Positions 1 to 10,769 are shown, counted from the first letter of the stretch. The stretch is DNA of 64,000 bases from Chitinophagaceae bacterium (GCA_016713965.1 JADJOC010000002.1:478001-542000), one strand, 5' to 3'. The notes: generated by a model from the sequence alone, not told the origin. Numbers and translations are program-made.

Positions 1-2
1 TT

Positions 3-97
3 TTTCTCTTCTTCCCCAGTGAGTGTATACGGGGTTATTTTTACAGCTGTATCCATCAAGTATTACGAATTTACTTAAAAAGAGGGAAGAAGAGAAA
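3..97. repeat. 14-bp perfect inverted repeat
   Basis: Positions 3-16 and 84-97 are perfect 14-bp reverse complements rich in purines on one strand, separated by 67 nt. No T-run follows on either strand, so a terminator is not evident. The rest of 1-297 is AT-rich and shows no gene; it carries the upstream region of the gene starting at 298. Confidence 0.5.
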
Positions 98-297
98 TGT
101 GCTTTACTTATTTAGTAAAAAAACGAATATTTTTTATTATACCACATTTATTAAATTAAATCAGTAATATCTTATTGTTAATTCTTAACCTGATTAATTA
201 ATTTAGCTGCCGGAGATATATCTTTCCAATAATTCTAATATCCATCCTACTCCATATATATAAATTAACTATTACTTTAACTATTAAAAACAAAAAA

Positions 298-1695
298 ATG
301 AGAAAAAATTTTATTCCATCAATGGTAATAATAATAATGATTATTACTGGGTGCTGTCAAAACATATCTGCACAGGAAAATGCATCTTACTGGCTTAACC
401 AGGCAAAAATTACAGGGATAAGGAATGGAGCATTTGGTTACCAGGCGCTGTTTTCTAATACTACCGGTTTTGCCAATACGGCTACAGGATCTTATGCACT
501 TTTTTCCAATACTTTTGGAGGCAACAATACGGCTACCGGGTATAAAACACTTTATAGTAATATCAACGGAACCGGGAATGTAGCAGTTGGCGAAGAAACC
601 ATGTTTACCAACAATGGAGGAAATTATAATTCTGCCATAGGGTTCAGGGCGCTCCATTATAATATTGGCGGAAACTACAATACTGCCAATGGAACTTATT
701 CGCTTGTTGCCAATACTTCCGGAAATAATAATTCAGCTACCGGGTTTTATTCATTATACAATAATATTACCGGAAATTGTAATACGGCTATGGGAGACAG
801 GGCTCTTCTTACCAATATCACTGGTAATAGTAATACGGCTTTAGGTTATAGAGCTGATGTCACACCCGCTAATGCTTCAAATGGAATTGTTAATAATTCT
901 ACAGCCATTGGCGCCAACGCTATAGTAAATGCCAGCAATAAGGTAAGAATAGGAAGTGCAACGGTTACCCGGGTGGAAGGACCGGTAGATTATACGGTTT
1001 CGGACGGACGCTTTAAAACAAATATTACAGACGAAGTAAAAGGATTGGAATTTATAAAATTGCTCCGCCCTGTAGTGTATAATTTTGATACCCGTATGTT
1101 TGAAAAATTTTTGACAAAAAATATGCAGGACAGTATCAGCAGGGAATATATGAATAAAGATTTTGGCCCATCGACGGCAATCCGCCAAAGTGGATTTATA
1201 GCCCAGGAAGTCGAAGAAGCTACAAAAAAAATAAAATATGATTTTAATGGTGTCCATGTTCCGGAAAATGATAATGATAACTATAGCATAGCTTATGCTC
1301 AGTTTGTAGTTCCGTTGGTGAAAGGTATGCAGGAACAGCAGGAAATGATCGAGAAACAGCAAGAACAAATTGATGAACTTAAAGAATTAGTAAAAAAACT
1401 CGCTAACCAATCCTCTTCAATAACTAATACAAATTTAAGTGACAACAAGCTTGGTCAAAATGTACCTAATCCTGTTAATGGAGCAACCAAAATCACTTTC
1501 ATTACTTCTAAAGATGCTAATAAGGCAGAAATCAAATTTCAAAATTCAACAGGGCAAGCTGTAAAAACTATTCCTGTTGCTATCGGTACCGGAATCGTAA
1601 CAGTTTCTACAAGCGGTTTAAGTAAAGGCACATACAGTTATAGCCTGATAATTGATGGCAAAATAACAGATACTAAAATAATGGTTATTCAATAG
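298..1695 (+). CDS. secreted head-repeat protein with S74 chaperone domain and T9SS sorting domain
   Basis: A 465-residue exported protein. It opens with a hydrophobic signal peptide ending near ISAQ; an internal ITGC could alternatively be a lipobox. Residues ~45-220 are YadA-head-like repeats with recurrent NTATG, NSAIG and NTALG turns. Residues ~233-350 match the intramolecular chaperone (peptidase S74) family, with SDGRFKTNI and GFIAQEVEEA. A glutamine-rich coiled coil follows (~345-375). The last ~75 residues (GQNVPNPVNGATKI ... SKGTYSYSLIIDGK) are a type A type IX secretion sorting domain. This suggests a trimeric surface fibre or adhesin secreted by T9SS. S74 domains usually self-cleave after folding, so a sorting signal placed after it is noteworthy. 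The ligand is unknown. Confidence 0.85.
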   Translation: MRKNFIPSMVIIIMIITGCCQNISAQENASYWLNQAKITGIRNGAFGYQALFSNTTGFANTATGSYALFSNTFGGNNTATGYKTLYSNINGTGNVAVGEETMFTNNGGNYNSAIGFRALHYNIGGNYNTANGTYSLVANTSGNNNSATGFYSLYNNITGNCNTAMGDRALLTNITGNSNTALGYRADVTPANASNGIVNNSTAIGANAIVNASNKVRIGSATVTRVEGPVDYTVSDGRFKTNITDEVKGLEFIKLLRPVVYNFDTRMFEKFLTKNMQDSISREYMNKDFGPSTAIRQSGFIAQEVEEATKKIKYDFNGVHVPENDNDNYSIAYAQFVVPLVKGMQEQQEMIEKQQEQIDELKELVKKLANQSSSITNTNLSDNKLGQNVPNPVNGATKITFITSKDANKAEIKFQNSTGQAVKTIPVAIGTGIVTVSTSGLSKGTYSYSLIIDGKITDTKIMVIQ

Positions 1696-1716
1696 CTTTT
1701 GCTTAAATTACTTTTT

Positions 1717-1752
1717 AAGTAAAAGGGAGAAAATATTTTCTCCCTTTTACTT
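1717..1752. terminator. long hairpin after the S74 protein
   Basis: Near-perfect palindrome with ~18-bp arms centred on TAT, starting 22 nt after the stop codon at 1695. It has no long U-run beyond the stem, but its position suits a transcription terminator or 3' stabiliser. Confidence 0.6.
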
Positions 1753-1816
1753 AATCTTCATCTAACTATACCATAATTTAAAAACTATTTACGATTAGAT
1801 ATTCCAAAAAAAACCT

Positions 1817-1824
1817 TACTTTTG
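1817..1824 (+). promoter_or_regulatory. Bacteroidota -7 box for tRNA-Leu
   Basis: TACTTTTG fits the TAnnTTTG -7 consensus of Bacteroidota housekeeping promoters and lies 32 nt upstream of the tRNA. I see no clear TTG -33 element. Confidence 0.5.
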
Positions 1825-1855
1825 CCTCCCAATTTCAGTTTTTAATTTTTAAACT

Positions 1856-1937
1856 GCGGATGTGGCGAAATTGGCAGACGCACTAGACTTAGGATCTAGC
1901 GCCGCAAGGCATGTAGGTTCGACCCCTATCATCCGCA
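1856..1937 (+). tRNA. tRNA-Leu(TAG)
   Basis: Acceptor GCGGATG pairs with CATCCGC, discriminator A. The anticodon stem is CTAGA/TCTAG with loop CTTAGGA, anticodon TAG. It has a long class II variable arm and a T-arm with GGTTCGACCCC. CCA is not encoded. Confidence 0.95.
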
Positions 1938-1951
1938 CTTTTCATCCTAAG

Positions 1952-1985
1952 TCCCTCTTCTGCAAAATAGAAGAGGGATTTTTTT
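1952..1985 (+). terminator. intrinsic terminator after tRNA-Leu
   Basis: TCCCTCTTCT pairs with AGAAGAGGGA, followed by a run of seven T. It lies just before the trigger factor gene. Confidence 0.8.
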
Positions 1986-1997
1986 AAAATATGTTAT

Positions 1998-3365
1998 ATG
2001 GCAACAGTTGTAAGAGAAAATATCGGTTTATTACACGATAAAATAACCGTTAAAGTTAATAAAGACGATTACTACCCTTCGTTTGAAAAAAAAATAAAGG
2101 AATACAGTAAAACTGCTAACATCCCGGGATTTCGTAAAGGCATGGTACCTGCAGGCATCATTAAAAAAATGTATGGCAATTCCCTTTTCACTGATGAAAT
2201 TTTGAAATCGGTTGAAAAAGAACTGTATACATATTTAAATAATGAAAAGCCGGAAATTTTTGCGCAGCCTTTACCATTGCCGAATAATATCAGCAGTGTA
2301 GATAGCAATAATCCTGTTGAGCATGAATTTTCTTTTGAAATGGGCTTAAAACCTGCCTTTACACTGCCTGATTTTGAAAAGGTTACTCCTACATTTAACA
2401 AAGTTGCGGTTACAGACGCTATGGTAGATGAGGAAATAGGCCGTATGCAAATAAAAGCCGGTAAAATGACAGAACCTGAGCAGGTAGATAATGAGGATAA
2501 TGTATTGAACCTGGCTTTTACAGAAACTGATAAAGAAGGCAATATTATTGAAGGCGGCGTGGCAAAAGATACTTCTGTTATTCTCAAATACTTTACATCG
2601 GCTATACAAAAAGAATTTAAAGGAAAAAAAGTTGGTGATGCAATAGCTTTGCAGCTTAACAAAGCATTTGACGCAGATAAATTGGTTATGATGCTGCAGG
2701 ATTTCGGTTTGGAAAAGGAGGACACCGAAGCCGGAAAAAAATATTTTTCTGCTGCTATTACTAAAATAGGCCTAGTAGAAAAAAGAGAAATGAATGAAGA
2801 ATTTTTTAATGAAGTATATCCCGGCAAAAACATTGCTACAGAAGCAGAATTGCGTACTGCTTTAAAAGAAGAAATTCAGCAATATTGGGACGCTCAAAGC
2901 CGTAATCAACTACATGACCAGTTGTATCATTATATTTTAGATAATACATCAATGGATTTCCCTGCTGATTTTTTAAAACGCTGGCTGCAAAACGGTGGTG
3001 AGCAAACTAAAACAGAAGACCAGGCGGAGAAAGAATACCCGGGTTTCAGTAACCAGTTAAAATGGACTTTAATTACGGATAAATTAATCCAGGATAATAA
3101 GCTTGAGGTTACCAATGATGAATTAAAAGACAATATGAGGAATGAGATCATGCGTTATTTTGGCACCATGGGCATGGGCGATGATACCAGCTGGCTGGAA
3201 AGTTATGTAGACCGTATGATGAAAGATGAAAAACAGGTAGACAGCAGTTACCGCCGTTTAATTACTGAAAAAATATTTAACTGGGTTGAAAGCCAGGTAA
3301 CCCCCAAAGAAAAAGAGGTAACACCGGAAGCATTAACGGCAATGCAGCATAATCATCAACACTAA
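1998..3365 (+). CDS. tig: trigger factor
   Basis: A 455-residue ribosome-associated folding chaperone and peptidyl-prolyl isomerase family protein. The N-terminal domain carries the ribosome-binding signature GFRKGMVP at about residues 43-50. Next come a middle FKBP-like region (~150-250), which is divergent as is usual in Bacteroidota, and a helical C-terminal substrate cradle, with a His-rich tail HNHQH. Length is normal. The ATG at 1998 is chosen because the conserved MATVVRENIGLLHDKI start follows it directly; an out-of-frame ATG lies at 1991. It stands alone between two terminators. Confidence 0.95.
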   Translation: MATVVRENIGLLHDKITVKVNKDDYYPSFEKKIKEYSKTANIPGFRKGMVPAGIIKKMYGNSLFTDEILKSVEKELYTYLNNEKPEIFAQPLPLPNNISSVDSNNPVEHEFSFEMGLKPAFTLPDFEKVTPTFNKVAVTDAMVDEEIGRMQIKAGKMTEPEQVDNEDNVLNLAFTETDKEGNIIEGGVAKDTSVILKYFTSAIQKEFKGKKVGDAIALQLNKAFDADKLVMMLQDFGLEKEDTEAGKKYFSAAITKIGLVEKREMNEEFFNEVYPGKNIATEAELRTALKEEIQQYWDAQSRNQLHDQLYHYILDNTSMDFPADFLKRWLQNGGEQTKTEDQAEKEYPGFSNQLKWTLITDKLIQDNKLEVTNDELKDNMRNEIMRYFGTMGMGDDTSWLESYVDRMMKDEKQVDSSYRRLITEKIFNWVESQVTPKEKEVTPEALTAMQHNHQH

Positions 3366-3385
3366 TTGATTGCATTTATAAACTC

Positions 3386-3422
3386 AAAAGTACTGCGCCA
3401 TTAAAGTGAAGTACTTTTTTTT
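3386..3422 (+). terminator. intrinsic terminator after tig
   Basis: AAAAGTACT pairs with AGTACTTTT across a 15-nt loop and runs into a T-tract. Confidence 0.75.
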
Positions 3423-3545
3423 ATACATTTCTATAATCCATCATTTATTTTTAAACATATCTACCAGCTCCCATTGATTTATTACCATATTCAAAACCGT
3501 TTATCAATAAATCAATAAAATATATTACTCAAAGCAATAACTACA

Positions 3546-3553
3546 TATTTTTG
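3546..3553 (+). promoter_or_regulatory. -7 box upstream of M16 peptidase
   Basis: TATTTTTG matches TAnnTTTG and ends 20 nt upstream of the ATG at 3574. It probably drives the two-gene M16 operon. Confidence 0.45.
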
Positions 3554-3573
3554 TCATCTTAACAACAACTTTT

Positions 3574-4887
3574 ATGAGCAAAATAACCCTATCACTATTA
3601 GCGCTAGCATTAGCGACCTCAGCTACAGCCCAAAAAGTAGCTTATACGGAATACACTTTAAAAAACGGGCTGCATGTAATTTTACACCAGGATAAAACTG
3701 CCCCGGTAGTAGTTACATCAGTGATGTACCATGTAGGTAGCAAAAACGAAAATCCTGAACGTACCGGCTTTGCACATTTTTTTGAACATTTACTATTTGA
3801 AGGATCGGAAAATATAAAGCGGGGGGAGTTTATGAAAATTGTAAGCAGCAATGGTGGGCAAAACAATGCCAATACAACACAAGACAGGACTTTCTATTAT
3901 GAAGTATTTCCATCTAATCAATTAGAAACCGGTCTGTGGCTCGAAAGTGAAAGGATGCTGCACCCGGTTATCAATGAAATTGGAGTAAAAACGCAAAATG
4001 AGGTAGTGAAAGAAGAAAGAAGGCTAAGCTATGATAATAGACCTTATGGCAATTCCCTCCATGAAATAATGAAGTGCCTTTTTACCAAACATCCATATAC
4101 CTGGACAACCATAGGCAGTATGGCACATTTGGATGCTGCCACATTAGAAGAATTTAAAGCTTTTAATAAAAAATATTATGTACCCAATAATGCTGTATTG
4201 GTAATTGCCGGGGATATTGACATTAATAAAACAAAAACTTTAGTAGAAAGTTATTTTGCTGAAATCCCCAAAGGTGGCCCGGTTACTGTTGACCTAGCTA
4301 AAGAAGAACCTATTACCCAAGAAATAGTTGATACAGCTTACGATAACAATATTCAATTACCGGCTATCATGGCGGCATACCGTACTCCCGGCATGACTAA
4401 TAAAGAATCTACCATACTTGAATTGGTATCATCGGTATTGAGCCAGGGCGCCAGCTCACGCATGTATAAAAAAATGGTGGATGATAAAAAGAATGCTTTG
4501 CAGGTAGGCTCCTTCAATTATGCTTTAGAAGATTATGGCTCATATATTTTATATGCATTACCAAATAATAATACTCCCCTAGACAGCTTGCTGGAGGATA
4601 TGAACGATGAAATAATCAAATTACAAACACAGTTAATAAGTGAAAAGGAATTTAAAAAGCTGCAGAATAATTACGAAACAGAATACATTGGTAAAAATGC
4701 AAAAATGCTCGGCGTAGCAGAAAACCTGGCTAACGGGTATACATTCTTTAAAAACACCAATAATATTAATACGGAGCTGGACGAAGCAAGAAAAATTACC
4801 CGCCAGGATATACAAAATGTAGCAAAAAAATATTTGAACAAAAACCAAAGAGTAGTTTTGTATTATTTACCACAAAAAAATAAATAA
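3574..4887 (+). CDS. M16 family zinc metallopeptidase, catalytic subunit
   Basis: A 437-residue periplasmic insulinase-family peptidase with an N-terminal signal peptide (to about Ala19-Gln20). The zinc site HxxEH is His68-Phe-Phe-Glu71-His72, and the distal glutamate is expected in NEVVKEERR near residue 145. It lies 37 nt upstream of a second M16 gene that lacks HxxEH, the usual arrangement of an active subunit with an inactive partner. Such pairs degrade unfolded or short peptides in the periplasm; the specific substrate cannot be read from the sequence. Confidence 0.9.
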   Translation: MSKITLSLLALALATSATAQKVAYTEYTLKNGLHVILHQDKTAPVVVTSVMYHVGSKNENPERTGFAHFFEHLLFEGSENIKRGEFMKIVSSNGGQNNANTTQDRTFYYEVFPSNQLETGLWLESERMLHPVINEIGVKTQNEVVKEERRLSYDNRPYGNSLHEIMKCLFTKHPYTWTTIGSMAHLDAATLEEFKAFNKKYYVPNNAVLVIAGDIDINKTKTLVESYFAEIPKGGPVTVDLAKEEPITQEIVDTAYDNNIQLPAIMAAYRTPGMTNKESTILELVSSVLSQGASSRMYKKMVDDKKNALQVGSFNYALEDYGSYILYALPNNNTPLDSLLEDMNDEIIKLQTQLISEKEFKKLQNNYETEYIGKNAKMLGVAENLANGYTFFKNTNNINTELDEARKITRQDIQNVAKKYLNKNQRVVLYYLPQKNK

Positions 4888-4924
4888 TTATTTATCAATC
4901 ATTCATGCTTATAAATATCATACA

Positions 4925-7020
4925 ATGAAAAAAATATTCTTTCTTGCCATTGCAGCATTTAGTTTACAGCAGGCAGTAGCGCAGGTAAAAATAGACAGGT
5001 CACAAAAACCAAAAGCAGGGCCTGCACCGGTTATTGCCATTCCGGATCCTGCAATTTTTACTTTACCTAATGGCATTACCGTTGTAGTAATAGAAAATCA
5101 TAAATTACCAAGGGTAAGGGCTAATTTTTATATAGATGCCGGCCCAATTGCTGAAGGCAAAAAAGCAGGTACTTTGCAATTAATGGGGCAAATGCTTGAA
5201 GAGGGTACCACTAATATGCCTAAAGCAAGGTTTGATGAAGAAGTTGATATCATTGGTGCAACTGTAAGCTTATCGTCTACAGGTGGCTCTGCGGCTGCGC
5301 TAACCCGTTATTTTGATAAAGCATTTTCATTAATGGCCGATGCTATCAAAAATCCTGCTTTTTCGCAAGAATCCCTGGATAAATTAAAATCGCTAACCAT
5401 TACTAATTTAAAAAGTGAAGATAAAAATGCAAAAGCTATTGCTTCCAGGGTAGTAAATGCACTGAATTATGGAAAAGAAACAGCAAGAGGTGGATTTATT
5501 ACCGAAGAATCGATAAAAGGAATAACCTTAGAAGATATAAAAAATGCGTATAAAAATTATATCACCCCATCGAGAAGCTATTTAACTTTTGTTGGAGATA
5601 TTAAGCCGGAAGTAGCTAAGGCAATGATTATTAAAACTTTGGGTAATTGGACAGGCAGGAAACTACCCGTACCTGCTATGCCTGAAGCACAGAACCCTGT
5701 TAAAGCTGAAATCAATTTTATAGATCTGCCTACTGCCGTTCAGGAGAATTGTCTGTTACTAATTTATTAACGAACACCATGAACAACCCTGATTATTTTT
5801 CCATACTATTGGCCAACCAAATTTTAGGTGGAGGTGGGGATAGCAAACTATTTATGAACCTTAGGGAAAAACATGGTTTTACTTATGGCAGTTATTCCAA
5901 TGTAGGTAAAGGCCGTTTTCAAACTACCTTTAGGGCAAGTGCGGCAGTACGCAGCGAAAAGGCTGATAGTGCAGTGGTAGAAATGATCAATGAGATTAAT
6001 AATTTAAGAGAAGGCAAAATTACACCGGAAGAATTAAATACAGCTAAAGCTGTATACAATGGGTCTTTTGCTTTGGATATGGAAGATCCTTCTGTTGCAG
6101 CTACATATGCGACTAATATTTTAATTAACGGGCTGCCAAAAGATTTTTACAAAAAATTTATGCAGAAAGTAAATTCAGTAACCACTTCTGATATACAAAA
6201 AGCAGCAGAGAAATATTTTACAGTTGATAAAGGGCGGATAATAATTGTAGGTAATGGTTCAAAAATTTTACCAAACCTGGCTCGCCTGGGTTATCCTGTA
6301 AAAAAGTTTGACAAATTTGCCAATCCGATTATTGATAAAGAAAGTGATGTAAACATAAAAGAAACGGCTAAAACTACTGAAAGCGTTTCTGCTTTTTCAA
6401 TTATCGAAAATTATTTAGCAGCTATTGGTGGTAAAGAAGAATTGAAAAAAATAAATTCACTTAAATCAGAAGTTTCAATGGAAGCAATGGGAAGAGAATT
6501 TACAGGAGTGGATAAAAAGCTGGCTCCCAACAAACAATTTATAGAAATGAAAATGGGAGATATGGTAGTATTTAACACTGTATTTGATGGTAAAAAAGGA
6601 TACAGGTCCCAAATGGGGCAAAAGAAAGAATTTGATGCTGAGGAGATAAAAGAATATGACGATATCAAAGGCCCAGTATCGCATTTATATTTTAATAGCG
6701 CCGATTTTAAAACTGATTACCTGGGTACAGGAAAAGTGGGTGAGGAAGATGCTTATAAATTAAAAGTAACCAAGCCCAGCGGCAATATATCTATTGAATA
6801 TTACTCCATTAAAACAGGATTGTTATTAAGAGAAGAAAATACTGTTAAGCAAAAAGATATGGAAGTAAGTGAAATTGTAGATTATAGCGATTATAAAAAA
6901 GTAGGGAATGTTTTATTTCCTTTCACCATTAACCGGACTGTAGGTGAGCAGGACATCAATATGAAAATTACTGATATAAAAATTAACGAAGGTGTGACAG
7001 AAGCTGATTTTCAGCAATAA
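4925..7020 (+). CDS. M16 family peptidase, non-catalytic partner (one apparent frameshift)
   Basis: Two reading frames, 4925-5770 and ~5749-7020, join into one ~698-residue protein. Frame continuity is lost near 5745-5760 by one missing base; the expected passage is TAVQ.N.SVTNLL. A signal peptide is present. The first M16 domain has LMGQMLEEG where HxxEH should be, so it is the inactive partner. The second domain contains the usual GGGGDSKLFMNLREKHGFTY-like stretch. About 210 extra C-terminal residues (from ~490) resemble outer-membrane-lipoprotein-sorting-type beta domains. It forms an operon with the active subunit. The frameshift looks like a sequencing error because both halves are conserved. 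Confidence 0.82.
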
Positions 7021-7060
7021 TACTTTTACCAGGATCTAATGTAAATAATAAATATAACCG

Positions 7061-7121
7061 GAGAGGCGCAAAGACGCAGAGAAAAGTATAATTATTACAA
7101 CTCTGCGTCTTTACACCTCTC
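7061..7121. repeat. imperfect inverted repeat between convergent genes
   Basis: Positions 7061-7081 and 7101-7121 are complementary at 19 of 21 positions. It lies between the converging M16 partner and RND genes and may terminate both. A related core (gcaaagacgc) recurs near 37733. Confidence 0.6.
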
Positions 7122-7130
7122 TCGGTATAG

Positions 7131-10100
7131 CTAAAACCAGCTTCCATTCCACGTATCACTGGCCCTGTCTTTCAATGTATTCTTTCTTCGCCTTACATCC
7201 ATTTTATGCCGAATCATGGTAATAATCATTAGCGGCATAAACAGGAATATGAATGGCGGGATGCCGAGCATACTTATCCATTTGCCACCGTACATGCGGC
7301 GCATAGGCCTTCGCAACCTTTCAGCAATTAAATACATAGCAGGCACAATTACCAACGTCATAAAAAATGCAAAAGTTAAACCGAAAATAATGGTCCAGCT
7401 TAGCGGTTTCCAGAATGTAGCATTATCCCCGCCAAAGAAAATATGCGGATTAAGATCGGAGAACATGCTTACAAAATTGATATTAAAACCAATGGCTAAT
7501 GGGATCAATGCTAAAATTGCTGCAAGTGCTGTCAACAATACTGGTATAATCCTTGTTTTGCCGGCCTGAACCACAGCTTCCCTTGTTTTCATTCCCCTGC
7601 CCCGCAATTCATCAGCAAATTCAATTACGAGGATACCATTTTTTACCACGATACCTGCCAGGCCTACAATACCTATACCAGTCATTACTACCGACACTTC
7701 CATTTTAGTGATACCAAAACCTAATAATACACCAATAATGCTGAAAATAATTTCAGTTAAAATAATAACTGATTTACTTACAGAATTAAATTGTAATACC
7801 AGGATGAGCAATATCAGCAATAAGGCGATGATCATAGCTTTTCCTAAGAAAGCGCCCGTTTCTGCCTGCTGTTCTCCTTCTCCCGTTTGCCTGATGGTTA
7901 CGCCTTCGGATTTCTTTTTAAAATCAGTTATTGCTTTGGTAAGTCCGATATTTACAGCCGTAGGCGTATACCCTGTTAATACATTGGAACGTAATGAGAT
8001 TACCCTTTTCTGGTTTTTTCTTTTTACGCTACCAACAGTACTGGTTAAATCTACTTTTACCAGGGTACTGATAGGCACACGCTTTATTTGCCCTCCACCG
8101 GCAAAATCCCTGAATAGAATTTCCATATTTAGCAAATCTGATACACTGTTGCGTTGCAATGCTTGGTTACGTACCTGTATTTTAAATTCATCTTCCCCTT
8201 CTTTTATTTTGGAAGCCTCCCGGCCAAATAAAGCCGTACGGATTTGCATTCCAATCTGCCCTGTACTAACGCCTGCTATTAACGCTCTTTGCCTGTCAAC
8301 GGTTAAAGTAATTTCAGGATTGGTTAAATCTACATCCATCTTTAATTCTTCCACACCGGGTATGTTTACAGAGTCCAGGTAATTTTTTAATGCAACAGCA
8401 GTTTTAATCATGTTATCAAAATCTTCACTGGCTACTTCAATATTGATTGGCGGGTCGGTTGGCGGGCCGCCTTTTTCCTGGTCTACAGAAATTTCGCTTC
8501 CCGGTATGCCTTTTAAAGCATTCCGGATAGAATCCAAATATGGCTTTGTAGCAATGCCATCCCGTTTCTCAAATTCTACAAAAGAAATTTGTATCCTTCC
8601 TAATTCGCTGCGGGTACTTCGATCGCCACTCTCTGGGTCGCCTGCACCGAGGGCCACGTTAGTAATAACACTCTCTACTATAGGATTTGTTTTTCCGTTT
8701 TCAATGCCCAATACCTGGTTGACCCTTGTTTCTAAAACATGGGTAACAGAATCTGTATAATGAACAGCCGTACCAACCGGTAGTTTTAAATAAACAAATA
8801 TAAAATTAGGATCGCCCTGTGGAAAAAACACTACCGGTACCTGCCTGGCCATAAAGAAAAAGAGAGAAAGAAAAAACAGGGCAATTGTACCTAATAATAA
8901 ATGAACCGGGCGCCAGCCTTTTAAAGCCCAACGCAGTAAAGTTTCATAATGGTTCATTATCCATGGCAGCGAATTATTTTGAAACTTATGGATCAGATTA
9001 TCCAACACGAAACGGTTTAACAGCACAAGCAATGTGAAAAACAATAGTAAGTTGCCAAAAAAGTGGTAGATACCACCTGGCAGCATCACATCTTCGCCGG
9101 AAACAATCCCTTCTACTCCTGCATTTTTTACCATACCGATAATATTGAAAAAAATGCCTACTCCTACCATTACCCAAAAGATGGGCTTTTTAAAAATGGC
9201 GCTCTTTTTTTCCTTTTTTCCCTCCGTATGATTCATAAAATCTACCGCAAAAACCGGGTTCATGATAAAAGCCACAATTAATGATGCAGTTAAAGTAAAG
9301 ATGAGCATTACCGGCAGGTATACCATGAATTTACCAATAATACCCGGCCAGAAAAGCAAAGGCACAAAAGGTGCTAAAGTGGTTGCCGTACCTGCTAGTA
9401 CCGGCAACCATACTTCTCCCGCAGCCATCCTTGCACTTTTTTGAGAATCTATTTTTCCTTTGCCTTCAGTAAAAATCCGGTGGGTATTTTCTATTACCAC
9501 AATGGCATCATCAACTATAATTCCCAAACCAAAAAGCAGGGCAAATAACACAATAAAATTCAGCGTAACATGAGTGCCGACAATTAAATCTGCCGCAGGC
9601 AAAAACATAAAAGCCACAAACATGCTCAGTGGTACGCTCAATGCCACAAAAAACGCATTGGTAACACCCATAAAAAACATAAGAATAATTAATACCAGTA
9701 TAAAACCGATTACAATAGAATTTACCAGGTCATTGAAAGAGGTCCTGGTGGCTTTGCTTTGATCACCTGTGATAACCACATCCAGGTCTTTAGGAAATAA
9801 ATCTGCCTGCATTTGTTTTACATGCATTTTTATACCGTCGCTGGTTTCAATTAAATTTTCGCCGGAGCGTTTAATAATATTAAGGGTAATAACATTTTTT
9901 CCATTTAACCGGGCATAACTTTCCTTATCCTTAATGGTATCTTTTATAATAGCAATATCTTTTAAATAAATAGGAGCTCCGCTTGTGTTGCGCACTATCA
10001 CCTGTTCAATATCAAATGCTGTTTTAAACTGGCCTTTAATCTGTAAATTTCTCCGCATATTTCCTACGTCCAATAAACCTCCGCTGATATCAAGGTTCTC

Positions 10101-10769
10101 TCTTGCCACAGCGTTAGATATATCATCAAAGGTTATATTAGCAGCCTGCATCCGGTAGTTATCTACATTGATCTGGAATTCCCTTTCCGGCGCACCAACA
10201 AGATCTACACGATTGATCTGCGACATTTCTTCCAGCTTATCCTTTAAGTCATCGGCATATTTTTTTAATCTTACCAGGTCATAATCACCACTTACATTTA
10301 CATACATAATCGGTTGCTCACTGAAACTCACCTCTAACGCTGTTGGCTCCTGTGTAAGATCTGTTGGTAAATCCTTTTTAGCTTTATCAATGGCATCTTT
10401 AACTTTTTGTAAAGCAATATCTGTTTTTACATCAGTTTGAAATTCTATTGTAATTGCTGAATAATCCTGCTGGGAACTGCTGGTAACTTTATTAATCTTT
10501 GCCCCGGTAATTCCTTTGATTTGTTTTTCAATAGGCTTGGTTATCAAATTCTCAATATCTTTCGGAGAGTTACCTACATGAATTGTTTGCACATAAATAG
10601 TAGGGATTACAATATCAGGAAACTGCTCTTTGGGCAGTGTGATAAATTGCGTAACCCCCATTGCTGTTACAATCAGCATAAGCAAATAAATGGAAGTCTT
10701 ATTTTTTATGGACCAGGTGGTGGGTTTAAATTCTTTAAATTTATCCTTAAGGTTTTCTAATACACTCAT
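7131..10769 (-). CDS. RND efflux pump inner-membrane transporter
   Basis: A 1212-residue HAE1/AcrB-type transporter that exports drugs or other amphiphiles using proton motive force. It has an N-terminal membrane helix (~26-45), a large periplasmic pore region with KKDLPTDLTQEPTA, and a helix carrying GLGIIVDDAIVVIEN with the proton-relay pair Asp420-Asp421. A second transmembrane block (~510-650) and the repeat half follow, then C-terminal helices with GIVGLAGIVVKNGILVIEF. It is about 150 residues longer than E. coli AcrB because of an extended linker after the first half. It is the last gene of a TetR-TolC-MFP-RND operon. The substrate is unknown. Confidence 0.93.
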   Translation of the reverse strand: MSVLENLKDKFKEFKPTTWSIKNKTSIYLLMLIVTAMGVTQFITLPKEQFPDIVIPTIYVQTIHVGNSPKDIENLITKPIEKQIKGITGAKINKVTSSSQQDYSAITIEFQTDVKTDIALQKVKDAIDKAKKDLPTDLTQEPTALEVSFSEQPIMYVNVSGDYDLVRLKKYADDLKDKLEEMSQINRVDLVGAPEREFQINVDNYRMQAANITFDDISNAVARENLDISGGLLDVGNMRRNLQIKGQFKTAFDIEQVIVRNTSGAPIYLKDIAIIKDTIKDKESYARLNGKNVITLNIIKRSGENLIETSDGIKMHVKQMQADLFPKDLDVVITGDQSKATRTSFNDLVNSIVIGFILVLIILMFFMGVTNAFFVALSVPLSMFVAFMFLPAADLIVGTHVTLNFIVLFALLFGLGIIVDDAIVVIENTHRIFTEGKGKIDSQKSARMAAGEVWLPVLAGTATTLAPFVPLLFWPGIIGKFMVYLPVMLIFTLTASLIVAFIMNPVFAVDFMNHTEGKKEKKSAIFKKPIFWVMVGVGIFFNIIGMVKNAGVEGIVSGEDVMLPGGIYHFFGNLLLFFTLLVLLNRFVLDNLIHKFQNNSLPWIMNHYETLLRWALKGWRPVHLLLGTIALFFLSLFFFMARQVPVVFFPQGDPNFIFVYLKLPVGTAVHYTDSVTHVLETRVNQVLGIENGKTNPIVESVITNVALGAGDPESGDRSTRSELGRIQISFVEFEKRDGIATKPYLDSIRNALKGIPGSEISVDQEKGGPPTDPPINIEVASEDFDNMIKTAVALKNYLDSVNIPGVEELKMDVDLTNPEITLTVDRQRALIAGVSTGQIGMQIRTALFGREASKIKEGEDEFKIQVRNQALQRNSVSDLLNMEILFRDFAGGGQIKRVPISTLVKVDLTSTVGSVKRKNQKRVISLRSNVLTGYTPTAVNIGLTKAITDFKKKSEGVTIRQTGEGEQQAETGAFLGKAMIIALLLILLILVLQFNSVSKSVIILTEIIFSIIGVLLGFGITKMEVSVVMTGIGIVGLAGIVVKNGILVIEFADELRGRGMKTREAVVQAGKTRIIPVLLTALAAILALIPLAIGFNINFVSMFSDLNPHIFFGGDNATFWKPLSWTIIFGLTFAFFMTLVIVPAMYLIAERLRRPMRRMYGGKWISMLGIPPFIFLFMPLMIITMIRHKMDVRRRKNTLKDRASDTWNGSWF

